The notes under the pieces are model-generated. The model was not told the origin of the DNA. It did not search any database and was given only the letters and a program-made list of their open reading frames with translations. Both the position numbers and the translations under genes were made by a program. Shown one piece after another: positions 13,201 through 26,137 of a stretch of 64,000 nucleotides of DNA. Position 1 is the stretch's first letter, and every line of letters begins with the position of its first letter. The DNA is from Rhabdornis inornatus (lineage: Eukaryota; Chordata; Aves; Passeriformes; Rhabdornithidae). The DNA lies in NCBI GenBank assembly GCA_013397075.1, contig VWZS01008822.1:434001-498000 (forward strand), read 5' to 3'.

Positions 13201-14546
13201 AAAGGCATGATGGTGTTTCCTGCCAGATTGAAGGCAGTGCTTTTTGATGCCTGTTTCTATTTAGGGAATGCATGCAGCTCTCTCCAGGCTCTGATGGAAG
13301 GAGACTGAACTGCAGCAGCCTGGCCTGCCCCAAGCACAGCCCCATTTTAGTAAGTTAAAATAACTACATCCCCAGCCAAAATCTGCCATAGGTATAAATG
13401 GGAGGGAGGGTGAGCTTTAACCTCTCAACAAGTTGGTGGGTGAGTCACTCCAGCCTGCTGGGATTCCAATCCATGGCACATATCCCAGGCTGCAGCAAGG
13501 AAGCCCAGGGCATGAAGAGGGGGAGGCAAGCAGACCTGTTGCCCTTTCAGCTACTCTGGCTCTTGTGGTCCTGGCTCTGTTCCCCAACATAATTTCCATT
13601 ACCTTGAAGAATGATCCAAACAACTTCAGTAACATGATCAACTAACTATGAAAGAGATGCAGAGATGATGCAGTATGTTGGTGCTATGGAGGCACAAATG
13701 TAATGGTGTTTTTCAGTAGTTCCCCTTCTCTCCAGTTCCTGCACAGCCAGAGGGACTCTGAGCACCAGCCTGCCTTGCACTAACAAAGACAGCACAACTT
13801 CCCTTAACATTTTTTCTACAACTGCTGTATTTGGTTGTTGGTCGCTCCCTTTGGAAAGGGCAAACCCAGAAATGCTCCATTGTTTCACATTGCTGTGCAT
13901 TAGAAATAATCAGAGGATTTAATTTCAACTCAACACAGAATTGTTGACTTTTGTATATTTTTGCTCTTTGGAAAGTTTTATCTGTGGAGTGTAAAACAAA
14001 GGCATGGGTTAAAAATCCCTGTTATTGCCTATTTTTTTGTTTGGTGGTGTTTTCTGCTTTGCAGTATGCTTTTGCACTGTCATTTACAAACCGGTCACAA
14101 CAATGAATTCATTTACTGTTTACTTGAATCATGTAGCATATTGAGTTTCATTACAAGTATCCAGAAAACATTTTTCCTCAGATAATCCTTTATGGCTTTA
14201 ATACTCGAGGATCAATTTGTCTCACAAGATGAAACAGAAGTCAGAAATTCAATGCAGTGTGACAACACTGTTATTTCACTTACTATTATGGCAACATCCT
14301 CTGGTATCACAAGTGTTAAGACTTGCATAAACATTCCAATTTGAAATCTTATTTTGAGAGATCTGCTGCTCAGTCATAGAGATTTGCTGTAGGCAGAACT
14401 TGTCATACAAATATTCAGCCTAGAACTAATTTTCTTTAACATGTTTTAACATCTTCCAAAACAAACAAAGACTTCAGCACTTTTAAAAATACAGTTCTCT
14501 GTATCTTGATCAGAACACAGGACTTGATTCAACAATGAGTAGCTGT

Positions 14547-14568
14547 AGTTTGAAGCTAGTTTGAAGCT
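14547..14568. repeat. tandem duplication, 11 bp x 2
   Basis: The word agtttgaagct is repeated twice head to tail, exactly. Confidence 0.85.
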
Positions 14569-15789
14569 AATATGAATGTAGTAAGGTTAAGTGAAGTGAG
14601 TTACTCTAGAGGCAAACCAGAATAACACACTAGTAGATCAGGCTCAAAGTCACATCGTTTATTAGATACTCTGTTAGGGCCTCCACTAGATTTTACTTTA
14701 ATATCAGCTTGACTCCAGCTGAACTCTGCTCCTCAGAACAACATGTCCAAAAAGCATAGAAAACCTGGTTTGTAAAAGTCTGTTTTCAGATGATCATATA
14801 TCATTTACTGAGGCATCCAACAATGCTTCAAACTTGTTTCAGCTAAGATAAATTGGGTGAGTGCATCTCACATCTCCTGTTTTCATTTATTCAAAGTGAA
14901 AAATCACCTTCAAGGGATAATACCTTGTGTCAAACACAAAACAGGGCTGACTTCAAATATTCCAAACACTGATCTAGCTTGTAGCTAAAGCAGGTCAGGG
15001 TGTTTTGCATTTTGTTCAAGATCTTAATAACATTCATTTAAACATCAAAGGCAACAAAAGCAATGAACAATTAAAAACTCCAGAAAACATACTATAGTGC
15101 TGAACTCCACACCTGTGCTCCTTTTCTGATGCTCCTCTTGTACTTGTTTAAAGGAGAGAGAAAGGAACTGTCAGTGGGTGACTCACTTCAGAGGAGCTCT
15201 GGGATATGGTCCAGCTGAACCACCTTCTGCAAACCCTTGTTTTCCTTCTCCAGCTACTAAGGAAATGTACAAGGTGAGTTCAGATATAGGAGGCTTCATC
15301 CAAACAGATCTTTGAGAATCTGTAGCAGAAACACAAGTGAGAGGATTGCTACCAAGCACCCTTGGATTTGCAACAAATAGCAACAGCATGTTTGGAAACA
15401 ACCTTGAACTGAAGAAGTTTATTTTCCTTTCAGTAACCACACTCCTCTGGGGAGTTCCAGCAAATGTGCATCTCACAGAAGGTGTACATATGTGTTTTTT
15501 TACTTCAACTTCTGCCCAACACCAACATTTTTGACTGTGTCTGTCAGGAGTATGTGTGCCTCTGCAGAGGTGACCTTGTGGCCACCTCCACAGATGACAT
15601 CAATAGCAAAGCAGCAAAGCAGCAAAACATCTCCTTTCCCCAAATCATAGCCAGACAAAATCTCAGATGTAACAAAAGGGAAAAAAAAACTTGCATGTCC
15701 AGACAGCATTGGAGTTGGTGGGAAAGAGAAGGAACAGGGCAGAAACTACAGTTGTGCTGTGTGTCCCTGGAAAATTGGGGTAAATAACT

Positions 15790-16285
15790 GTCTGGTAGAG
15801 CTTCAACTGGAATATTGTGTTCCATTTCAGACTCCCGATATGAGATGCATGATAATAATCTGGAGAGAGAGTATCAGAGAACTGCTAAGATGGTCAGGAG
15901 CCTTAAGGCAAAAAGTGGCAGTTGAGAGAATGGAATTGTTTAATCTTGTTTAATCTGATAAAGAAGAGACTAAGGGATGATTTAATAATAGTCTACAACT
16001 ATTTTGGGAGTATTTACACAAATGAAACAAGTCAAAATTTTGGTATTGCCAGCTGATAGCAATGGGGAACTTCCACAGATTGTGGCTGGGATTAATGTTA
16101 GAAAAAACTTCCAGCTTTAGTGGGGGATAACACAGGGCACTCAGGGAGGTTGTGGAACCTCTGTCCTTGGAGGTTTTTAAGACTTGGCTAGACAAAGCCA
16201 CACCTCACCTGGTAAAATGGCAATGCTGCTTCAGGAGATTGGACATGATGACCTCCAGACATTCCTTCTAGCCAAAATTTCTGTC
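15790..16285 (+). mobile_element. CR1 LINE fragment, sense, 3' end (older copy)
   Basis: The order gtagagcttcaactggaata, ttgtgttccatttcagactc, gaagagactaagggatgatt, taatagtctacaactatttt, gaggttgtggaacctctgtc, cttggaggtttttaagactt, gattggacatgatgacctcc and agacattccttctagcc follows a CR1 3' end. It is heavily mutated with no reading frame left, so it is an old insertion. Boundaries are approximate. Confidence 0.75.
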
Positions 16286-17159
16286 ACAAATTATAAATCC
16301 TGTAAATTGACAGTAAGTGAAACAGCTTCAAAAGGAAATGTGGTTCCTCACAGGGGAGCAAAAAATCGTCTCTGCCTCTATGAAAAATGGACTCTCAACC
16401 TTCTGAATCCATACAGACCAAACGATGTAAATGTGCTTAGAGATGAAAGAGAGTGTTTACTTTTCTGGAAATGTTGTTTTAGCAAGTTTAAGGTCATCAG
16501 ATTATTGTAAGAGAACAAAAAGCAGCTTCATTAAAAAACAGAATTCTCCATACTTCCTTCTCAGAGTTGGAACACAAAGCCCCAATCGTAAAAGGTTCAT
16601 AGAGAAGGGCATTTTCAGACAGTAAAATACCTAATACATATTGGGAGTTAAATATTATTTCAAAGGGATAACTATTCAGCTGTACAGGCCACTGTTCTGG
16701 ACATTAGAAAAGATACTTCATGCACTTTAAATATAGATATATCTCCTATGGTTACTTCCAAAATAACCTAGGAATTTTGAATTTGTCTGCCACTAGAAAA
16801 AGTTCTACAATAAAGTTTGAATCATCTCATCGCTTCTGTGAAAGCTTGTTTAAAACTAAAACCATATATAAAAAAGGAACAAAAAACCCCATATTTAGCC
16901 AGTGAAGATCATGTGGCCAAGAAACAGGCCTTTCCCTAAAGCATGTGAAGTTTCTTGTGCCACTTTTCCCTTTAGATGATTTTAATGAAACAAAGCCGTT
17001 TACATTTTTTCAAACCCATTGATTCCCTGCATTTCCAGCTGTGATCCAGTTTCTGCTCAGTACTGGTAACACCAGATTGTCCACAGTTACCATTGTATGA
17101 CCACAAGCAAATGTTTCAAAAACACTTAGGTAAGTGGGAAAGACATAATCTCTTGTGTT
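16286..17159. other. intergenic, nothing recognised
   Basis: This is AT-rich sequence between two CR1 remnants. The ORFs of at most 108 codons overlap the CR1 end or have no family signature. Confidence 0.5.
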
Positions 17160-17245
17160 TCACAGAACACCAGGTTAGAAGTGACCTCAAGGATCATGTG
17201 GTCCAACCTTTCTTGGCAGAAGCATGGTCTGGATATGGCACCCAG
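17160..17245 (-). mobile_element. CR1 LINE remnant, antisense 3' end
   Basis: The segments gttagaagtgacctcaagga and tcatgtggtccaacctttct match the reverse complement of the CR1 3' end ('agggacctttaaagatcatctagtccaacccc'). Only the terminal stretch is recognisable. Confidence 0.55.
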
Positions 17246-20200
17246 TGTTTGAGTGGACAGTTTGAAAGGCTACAGGAGGACAGCACAGGGGCTGTCTGCT
17301 TTACTCCAGCATGCAAGAAAGCAGCTGCAGCACGTGGGGCAGATGAAGCCAGTGGATGAAGGGGAGCAAAAGAGAGCAGGGAACCTGTAGGCCAGCTGGG
17401 CACTCATAACAGGAATGAGAGACTTGTCTGTAACAAAAGGACTCATAAAATAATCTGCAAGACGCTAGGGGAAATTACACTTTCCTCAGGTGCCAGATGG
17501 GACCAGGCAATTTAGGAAGCTGCTCAAAGCTCCACAACCAGGAGCAAGAGGGAAGAAAACAGCCCTTGTGGGTGGGGAGGAAAGATTCAATTGTGAACAT
17601 TGGGTAAAATCAACCTGTCTCCATCAGAAAACCAGAGAATCTCTGTCAGCAATTACCTTGCTCTCATCTGTATTCTGATCAAATCAAACATTAGACACTA
17701 GACAGCCTTTTGATATTTCTGGCATATTCCCTTCAAGGAGAAGGTGCAGGTGTATCTGCAACTCTGATGCCTCTGAGCATCTGCACTTAGTGTCAGCACA
17801 GCTTAGAATGAGCTTAGAATGCTCACTCTCATTCACAACACCAACTAATGGATTCACAACATCAACAGTAACTATTTCTGAGAACTTTCCTAGAGATGAA
17901 AAATAGTGATTTTTATGGAGGGAATTTGCAGCGTTTCTCATAAAATGTGGACAAATCATTATTACCATATTGTACCATTCACTGCAATGGGGTTTGCTGT
18001 AACGTGGTGTGACAGAGAAACTGTGGTGCATTCAGGAATTATAAACTGGCCTGTTACATATGCAAGCCTAGTCATTTTTCTCTTCTTCCCTCTAAGAGGA
18101 TTATGAAAACATCTCTGTGGCATTATAAAAACATTTTAAAAGGATGCTCCATTGTGTTAGTCTGCAGATTGATCTCACTCTCTCTCCTTAGGTTTCTTTC
18201 AGAGTCTCTTCTAGTTCATGTTTGATTTATTAAAAAAAAGAACAAACCAAACCAACTAAAAATAATCAGCAGCTGAACAACACTAGGATGGCTCAGGATT
18301 AACAAACTAGGACAGACTGTAAACGAAGGTACTGACACGCAGACATAGCAAGAATTCACACTTAAAAAATCCAAGAGGATTTTATGCCTGAGCCTTAATA
18401 AGGCTATTTACAGATGATGAAACTCTCCTGTCAGCATCCCTTGAAAGTTTCTCTGTATAAACATCAACAATTGGACAATTGGTGAGACGTTAGGAGGCTT
18501 ATGGCATGCTGTGCTGTAAAGCTATCTAGTTTTAAAGAGCAAATGACTCATTTAATAGATATGGTTCTGTTGAAAAAATATTCTTCAGAGCTTACTAAGA
18601 AGTTTAAACCACATTAACATTAGAAATCAATAAGCCAAACCACTGTGACCTACTGAGGTCATGGCTAATAAAGAACGACTTCAATTTTATTTTCATATCC
18701 TGTTTTTGGTCTAATCACTTGACCTCATTTTAAAATATGGTCTGGATGTAATTCACCATTCCACACAAAGAGACTGATTCTTTTCCCAATTTTACTCTCT
18801 TCAGTAATTTCTATTATATTAAGTCTGATTTACACCAGAAGAACTGAATACATTTTCTGGTATTTTTAAAGGAAATCAGCCACCCAGGTTACAAAGCACA
18901 GCTCGATTTAATGGTGCCATTTGGACCTTTTCTGGCTCCATGATATACAGCTTCTGTTGGCTATATGACATAAAATACGTAGGAATGAGCCCATTTGAGT
19001 GGCAGATGACCCATTCCTCATTGTCCAAGCTGTGTAGACTGCAACTGATGGAATGCCATTTCCCTCACTGGAAGCAAGGTTGTCTCCGGTCTGCATACAG
19101 GCTGAAAGCACACTGAACATATTTGTATATTAATTAGAGCTTATGCTGAAGATCTCCTACTCATACACAAGTATTTTAGTATTTCAAACAGGCTTTGAAT
19201 TGTTCAACTGTTGAGCCACCCTGAAGTTCCTTGCTAAGCTGACAGGAAAAGACACAGAAAAGAACATCAAAGGATATTTGTACCTTTACAAAACCCCATG
19301 TATTTCCTAAAAAATGAAGACATTGCAAGTCTGAAGGAGGTTTTTGTTTTGTGCTTGTTTTTACTGAACCCCCTACTGAGAAACTCAGTTCTTAGGAAAC
19401 AAAAAGACCAAGAATCCAGAAGCTGTGTGGCAGAAGACAGACAGTCAGCCTTGAGCACAAACAGCTTAAGGTTGTACTAGTGCTAGAACATACTTCCTAG
19501 ACCTCTGGTCTTACACACAGAAGAAACACTGTTCATCGGAAAGAAACACTGTGTCTTGGATTTGGGCAAGGAATATTCATCATCTTGAACAGAATGTCTA
19601 TGCAGAGGCAGAAACACTGCACTGACAAGAATGCAGATACCTCAGGTTTCCATTAAAAAAAAAATCCTTCAGAAAATATTATCTATCAAAGTTATGCCTG
19701 AGCTGAAAGCAAGACTACAATTCAGTGGTAACAAGAATCTCAGATGACCAGACTATCTGCTACTTGACAGCCCTGGAGTCATTTATTTATTCTGTTATTA
19801 ACAGCTCTTGTCACTCAAATAATCATGTATTTCCATACGTTTCAAAATAGGAATCAAAGAAAAAAAGCAATGCATTTCTAACACTTTAAATTTGTGCTCT
19901 GTATAACCAAGCCCCACAGCTTAAATTCAGTCATAACTATTTGAATTTTGCAGACCTTCTCCCAGGTTTCTGGTCAGGGCTAATACATGGGTTTTGTCAA
20001 GGTAAGCTCACAATTGTTTTCTGGGTTCCAAACAATAGATTTACAAAACATAAAACAGGTTGTGAAAATTTCCTAATCTTTTAAAGTTCTAGTCTTTGAA
20101 CATATAGTCATCAGTCAACAGATTGCCCATGATTAGTACTGCTGTACTTCACATATCCCACTATTTGACATGGCATGGTTTTGTCTCCTTACTTTCCCAT

Positions 20201-23200
20201 AAACACTCCTCAGAATTATTTTAAACACCACCAGCTCATGTCTAGACACATGGGCACCTGAATTGGTATCAACAGCATATTCAGTAATTTAAAAAAATTT
20301 TTAATGACTTTGGTCAGAAAATGCTCATCTGCTGTTCTTTGGCAGCAGCTCAAGCTGTGTCTGTGTTAGTGCACTGTGAATAAATGGCTTCATGGAACGA
20401 GACATCTGGGCATCTGCCTTGGGAAAGCTGGGGTCGAACTGGTGAGGAAACCTGGTCTGACTGTGTGAGGAGGATGTGTAGGAGCCAAGTGAGGCACCTG
20501 TCAGCTTCCTGGAGCCACCCTTTTGAAGGAGCTTCGGTCCCAGCAGTGAAAGTCTCTGGCCTTGGGAGGGCGACTTCCAGGGAATCTCATGAATGGGCAG
20601 ACTGGGATGTTTCCTTAACAATGACCACTATTAGAATAATTCTGTGATGCTGTATAGCAAAGAAGCCTTTAAATAGCCATGGTTAGAGGAGGACAGTAAA
20701 ATATGAAACAAAGGACATAATAATATTTCCCTTGAGAAGTCAATAAAAGAAACGGGATTCCAACATTAATAGATATGAAGCCTCCCAGTGATTTCCAAAC
20801 TATAAGGCTATGAGCAATTTGGTCTCTTCATTCCATTACCTGGTCCTGCTACAAACTTTTAAGACAGTGCAAGCACTCAGAGATGTTGGTTGTCTGTCTG
20901 AAAGGAGAATAAAAATTAAACCTAAAAGAATTCCCTTCTATTCCCACCCACCACTCCCCTTTTATTTGTAATTGCTTCCCTGGTGAAGGTTTTGGAAATC
21001 TGCTAGATACAGTTACTATGGAAATATGTGGATTGGTCGTTTTACCCATGAGTCAAAAATGTCTTCAGAAAGTTAGCACTGTGTAACACTGCAATTGACT
21101 TCAGAGTCTGCAAAACAGCAAAGATTTGCCTTGGCAAGACTGGATGAAATCGTACAGCCTTGCTTTCTGCTCTGTATGTAGCCACTGTGGAGCTAACATA
21201 GCAAAATGCTTTGGCCCTGCCACTCTATGGCTGGCCAGACCAGGCACCTATTACAGAACTTTTTCTTCTGCCATTGGATTCTCCATGAGAGAGAATAAAG
21301 GCAACATGTTAAAAGAGAGAAATAAAGGAAGTGCAAGGAACCAAAGGAAAATAGCTGTGTGCACAGGGAAAAGAGCTGAGATCAAGATTTGTATTTGCTT
21401 TTGAGTTGAAAGATGTTACACTCTTTGCTGTGGAAGAAAGAAGATGGGATGAAGAATAACTTGTTTTGGCAATAATTAATGGCTCTGATGGCTTCAAATT
21501 GTACAATACAAATTCCTGAGTTGCACTGACTTTCTTACATATTAGAACCAATCAGCACAGAGCTCAAGAAGTGCTGCAACGACAACGCACATAGCAATTC
21601 TCTTTCTTTCCATACTGAAAATTGTTTTCCTAAACAACTGCTCTACAGTTAGCTAGTTTGCATTACAAATATTCTAAGCATTTCCTTACATAACTGGATT
21701 TTAGGCACAAAAAGGATTAACTATTTTGAGAATTTATATTGACACAGAGGTCTTAAATAGCTTCTGCACAAAGCTATCACATGCCTAAACCAAATAGACT
21801 ACCCTCTTGGAAACAAGAAAAAATACTTGAAATTATCCATTATATTTGTAATAGTGGCCTCAGAAAAACACTGTACATAATAAAATACAGTCCACATTGT
21901 GAAAAATGTCTCAGTAAGGATCCCTTCAGTAAAGGTATGCATATAAATCTTGAAATGTCACTTCTAGCGTAGAAGAAGAACATTTTGTAATTTTGCTGTG
22001 ATTGGTGTTTTTCCCTCTTACAGAAGTAAACATCTGCATCGGCTTGAATTTGATTTTGGCACCTCAGTACTGCATAGCATGGCTTGCTGTGCTGGGAGGA
22101 CTTTGCTGATGTTATAAACATTTCCATGTTACTGTTTTAATTCAGATCAAAAGTATATCTTTGAAGTCAGTTTCCCAATCACCTCCACTTACGGTATTAT
22201 TATATAATACAGAATGGTCTTAAGAGCATAGAGCCTTCAGATGGAGCCAGCCTAACATGATTTCAGCCACTAAAAGGCATCCAGTCATGGAACTAGACAA
22301 GGAAGAGCCTGAAAGGTCTCCAAAATCTGGGTTAGCAACACCCTGAATTTTCCTACTGCTCTACACTTGTTGCTCATGTAAACGTTGTCTTTGTCTTCAT
22401 GTGTCTAAACCAAGCATTTTTTGTGAGCACAATGCTTCCAAGAGGATTATTCTTAAAAAAAGACAGTTAATTAAAATGTCCAATTAAACGTCCTTTACCT
22501 ATGCCAAAACCATATTATGGTCTCTGATAAATATTGCATTCCTATGTCATTAAAACACTAACAGCTAGACTAAAAACTTTTCCTCATGGTGAAGGTTAAT
22601 TAAGGAAGAATCATGTGTCCCCAACACAACTGCTTTTGTCAGCAAAATAAACAGGAGATCTATAGACAAAGCTTTCTGTCACTTTTGGAAATCAAATGCT
22701 TTCAGTTGGATGGGAAAATGGAAAAAATAACTGAAAGTCCTCTTTGTGCACATAGTTATAACTGTTGGTTTTCACTAACTGAGATAAAGAACTAAAATGA
22801 ATATTGGACTATAAACTCTTATACAAACCTAACAGTGTCCCTTCCGATCCAGTTTACCCTCAAGTTCACTTCAGTTAGCACAGCTTTTCGAAGGGAACAG
22901 ACCAATCCTCACAGAAATGTGTTCACAGACAAATTGCCCAAGTTGTTCAGCACTGTTATTTGGCAAGGTCTCCAGCCAGATGGGCTTGCTAATGACTTCA
23001 GTAAGGTGCTTAAATCAGAAGCCACTGTAACACAACTGCCATGTTTAATTACCCTGCTAATACAGCTTAGTGGATATTGTATGGTATGCAAAAGTCAGAG
23101 TTTTTGATGAAAAATACAATACAAAATGGTCTTTTAAATTTCAATGTAAGGATACCAAAGGCTTGATTATCTGCCTATATACAACCTTTCCTAAGAAGAG

Positions 23201-23962
23201 TCTCTCAGAACAATTGCTACAGCAGTGACAGACATTTGTTCAATTAAAAAAAAACATTTCTCAGCCAATGTGCACTAACAGTGGACATGGAATTTCAGTT
23301 GCATGAGTTGAATATATTTTTTAATTATTCAACAATTTTCCAAAAACCAAAACAATTTTCCAAAACCAAAAAAACCAAAATAGGTTTGCCTGACCGCATT
23401 CAGCAGCCAAGAGGAAACTGGGATAAAATTATGATCTTGAACTATTTTTTTCTTCCTCAGGGTAACTCAAATGTGCTCATTAGCTTCATTTCATTTTGCA
23501 AAGGTGTACTTTTTTGGTGTAGACTTTAACCTCAGTACTGTACACAAAGCATCTCACATATCCTAACACTGCAATCAAATCCTCAGTCACTGGCACAAGA
23601 AGATGGCAAGTTGTTTCCTGCTACAACTAACATGTAAGGTAATATGAAGAAACTAAACCTCTCTTGAACATTTTCTCCAGGATGTGTTTGTCAGTAAAGC
23701 AGGAGTTTTTTCTTCCTAGGCCACTAATCAATGCCTATGAACAGTCCAAACAGCTTTTGTTCAGACTGAGGAAGCCATCTCCTGGGTTCCAGACCAGGAT
23801 GCACCAAAGAAATTAACTGTGATAATGGTGGCAACCCCTCCTTGGCAACAAGGGATCCCAACAGCTCTGAAGGGTCCAACTGTCTCTGGATGGAGAGCCC
23901 AGGGACTGAGCTGAACAGAAACCTGAGTTACTACTGATAACAATGATTACAGATAATACAAG
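17246..23962. other. intergenic, downstream of SIPA1L1 poly(A) site
   Basis: There is no gene that I can support. Small ORFs (at most 115 codons) lack recognisable motifs and any splice-phase pattern. One short tandem duplication at 23,331-23,370 is listed separately. The part nearest 23,960 could be an extended 3' UTR if a distal poly(A) site is used. Confidence 0.5.
23331..23370. repeat. tandem duplication, 20 bp x 2
   Basis: aacaattttccaaaaaccaa is followed directly by the near-identical aacaattttccaaaaccaaa, then a degenerate A/C-rich tail. Confidence 0.85.
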
Positions 23963-23992
23963 ATAAAATATTTCAGGTTTAGATTTTTAACA

Positions 23993-23998
23993 TTTATT
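23993..23998 (-). terminator. SIPA1L1: polyadenylation signal AATAAA
   Basis: The minus strand reads TTTTTTAATAAATGTT. It is the first canonical hexamer in the sense direction, about 1.07 kb after the stop codon. Cleavage would be expected some 10-30 nt further on (about 23,963-23,983). The downstream sequence is moderately T/GT-rich (ATCTTGTATTATCTGTAATC). Confidence 0.55.
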
Positions 23999-24210
23999 AA
24001 AAAAGCAGGATGTATGTTCATTTCAAATTAAACAGTTAAAAATGTTAAAGCATACAAACAAATCAATTGTGTACTAGCAGCATCCAATTGTTAGATTTTT
24101 CTAGAACTCCTCAGTACAGTCTTGGCAAGCTCAAAATATTACAACTTGCAACCAACTGACCTCACCATAGTGCAGATAAAACAAACTTTATAAAAACAAC
24201 AATTTAAGGT

Positions 24211-24238
24211 TAAATAAGCTTAAATAAAGGTGTTAAAT
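24211..24238 (-). promoter_or_regulatory. AU-rich element cluster in 3' UTR
   Basis: On the transcript strand there are three AUUUA pentamers in 28 nt, two within UUAUUUAA contexts. By general knowledge such clusters bind ARE-binding proteins and shorten mRNA life. The ninth base of each candidate nonamer is C or G, so the strict nonamer consensus is not met. Confidence 0.35.
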
Positions 24239-25064
24239 ACAAGACACTTGATCAAAGCTTCTGTACAAAGATAAACAAATTTGGCATTGTACAACTGATT
24301 GGCTGGCTCACACCATACATGATTTCAATAGTTAAGCAGTGTAACTGTTTAGCTGAACATCAACTATACAAAAGTAACTGAAGTTGGGAGTGGGCTAACC
24401 CCAGTGAGCCATTTACAAGGCATGTGTATTTTTAGAAAATCAGAACACTGTTTATATTCAGGCACCATTTGTTCCTGCAAATAAATAATCTCTAATGTAT
24501 CTGCATCCAAACTAGTGTTAAACACGTCAGTGCTAACATTTTATAAACACAGCTCTGTGACTATTCACTATACCTCCATTCTTATTGCTATGACAATGTG
24601 GACTGTGGAAATAAAACTATTGTACATACAAAAAAATAGAGCACCTTTTAAACATTAAAGTATATGTCTGGTTATTCTTTTTATCTTACAATACTGAAGC
24701 CCAAGCTAATTTGAATTGCTTTAACATCTTCACCAGCACACCTGAAATGCAGGAACTAAAACCCCAAATATTCCTCTTCAGGCAAGCCCCAGCCAGAGCA
24801 ACTTCTAAAAATGTCTAAAATGACACTAAGGATTTTTTACATTCATCTGCACACAAACAAGTATCTGCTAGTCTCTGCTTTCTTCATATGAATTTAAAGA
24901 CGGGTTGCCACAGTCCTCTCTCCTTTTCAGATGAATAAAGCTGGACAGAAAATGTAGCAGAAACACCTAAAATGGATTGTGAACACAGTGAAATTATTAC
25001 CCTGCTAATTCATAAGATACAGCTGTTACGTTGTTCAAATAAGTATTTTGCAGGGCCCCAGACA

Positions 25065-25211
25065 TTAGGATTTTTTGTCTATCGTATTAAAAAACCATTC
25101 TGTAAATTTCCTCAGCTGAGCGGCTGCTGTTTGAGACTCTTCCTGAAGTCTCATGTTATCTTGTCTCAGGTGCTGTACCTCTGCTTGCAGAACTGCCTTG
25201 TCCTGTTTTTC
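25065..25211 (-). CDS. SIPA1L1: SIPA1L1 terminal coding exon with stop (coiled coil, TEWFFNTIDKKS)
   Basis: This exon encodes the final 48 residues plus TAA. It starts EKQDKAVLQAEVQHLRQD, continues NMRLQEESQTAAAQLRK and ends FTEWFFNTIDKKS. The acceptor is TTTGTTAACCAG. Heptad-spaced L, V, L, L residues complete the coiled coil. The aromatic FTEWFFNTID tail is invariant across SIPA1L members as I know them, so this exon alone does not decide the paralogue. The coiled coil is expected to mediate self-association or scaffold binding. The upstream intron is open for 27 codons, which explains a longer overlapping frame that is not coding. Confidence 0.95.
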   Translation of the reverse strand, partial: EKQDKAVLQAEVQHLRQDNMRLQEESQTAAAQLRKFTEWFFNTIDKKS

Positions 25212-26055
25212 CTGGTTAACAAAGATACAAGTTGAGCAGAGTGAGTAGTTGTGACGACAACATTTATTTTTGTTGTTAATATTTCTACGCAAGTCATAAC
25301 AGCTCTATTTTGTTGAGCTTCCTAATTCATTCTGACAACTGTTAACTTAAATTCCCCAAATATGCTCCAACTACCTCATTCATTCCAAAAAAATACAGCA
25401 AGCTAAAAAGAAAACTAGACATTACTTTAATAGAAAAATTAAAGGAGTTTACACCATTAAAAAAAAAAAAGAATTAAAAGCCTAAGAAGCTTTTAGCTAT
25501 AATAAATCATATGTAAGAGCCCAAGTTGTAAATCATTGATTTCAAGCATTTGTTTAAGGAAGAAAAATACCTAATTTCAAAATTTTTCCTTACATGATTA
25601 TTTTCTTACCAAAAGCAGCCTCATTTCTATTATCCTAGCATTATCTCCAGCTCAGAATTTTGACAGCAAATGAGGCACAAATCAAGTCACTGCTACATGA
25701 CCAAGGTAGCACAAGGCAACAAGAATGACAAAACCAGAGTGCTAACTACTTAGCAAGGGTGCCCTGTCCATATCCCTATCCTTTGTTAAATCCAAAGTAC
25801 CATAGATGAAGTGTTTCCTTTTTTCTGTGATATGCCTATTTGTAGGACAGTTGTTCTGGAGTAAACTACTTAGCCTTGGGCCAATTTCCTCTCATAACCC
25901 TTCCCACAGGACCTTCTGCACCTCAGTGTTCTGAGCAACCACTGTCCTCTACTGTCTGGTTTAACTGATGTACTTCTTTCAAGACCTTGATGATCTCTGT
26001 GTAAAAATACAACTACTAAAACTGGGGAGCAGCTGTGGTGCTAGTGGTCTCTTAC
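25212..26055 (-). other. SIPA1L1: SIPA1L1 intron (844 nt, phase 0)
   Basis: The donor is GTAAGA and the acceptor TTTGTTAACCAG. It splits the coiled coil between DLRK and EKQD. No repeats are recognised. Confidence 0.9.
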
Positions 26056-26137
26056 CTTTCTCAGGTCAGTTTGTAGCTGCCTGAGGATGACTTCCAGCTG
26101 GTTTACTTTTCCAGTCAGAGTGCTTGGAGCATGTTCC
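26056..26137 (-). CDS. SIPA1L1: SIPA1L1 coding exon (82 nt, start of C-terminal coiled coil)
   Basis: One G completes the split Gly, then EHAPSTLTGKVNQLEVIL and RQLQTDLRK (27 codons) follow, ending in phase 0. The acceptor is TTTACTTTACAG and the donor AAG|GTAAGA. Leu/Ile residues at heptad a and d positions (QLEVILRQLQTDL) begin the C-terminal coiled coil that ends SIPA1L proteins. The heptad register runs straight across the next splice junction into the terminal exon. It is too short to appear as a separate long ORF. Confidence 0.93.

Larger units (their letters stand above)
2711..15789. other. intergenic, no gene recognised
   Basis: This is about 13 kb of AT-rich DNA. ORFs up to 123 codons occur on both strands, but none shows a recognisable domain, signal peptide or exon-like phase pattern. 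I note only short hairpins, an A/G-rich tract and a small tandem duplication, listed separately. The next gene expected in this direction from vertebrate synteny is RGS6, and no exon of it is visible. Confidence 0.5.
23993..25064 (-). other. SIPA1L1: SIPA1L1 3' untranslated region (predicted)
   Basis: About 1.07 kb of AT-rich sequence follows the TAA on the minus strand and ends at the first good AATAAA. It holds no further long reading frame in the sense direction. Three ATTTA pentamers occur within 28 nt (24,211-24,238), two of them inside TTATTTAA. The 3' boundary is inferred, and longer alternative ends cannot be excluded. Confidence 0.6.

Noticed and set aside
20384..20650. Possible CR1 tail (attctgtgatgctg) at the end of an ORF
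   Set aside because: Only a few bases resemble the CR1 terminal repeat, and the upstream sequence does not follow the CR1 order.
25065..25211. Assignment to SIPA1L2 or SIPA1L3
   Set aside because: The terminal exon alone fits all paralogues. The middle exons (DSGIDTAPCMP, KYVIGWKKSEGSP, CQSPLL, DSDEE) match my memory of SIPA1L1 better. This was not tested by alignment.
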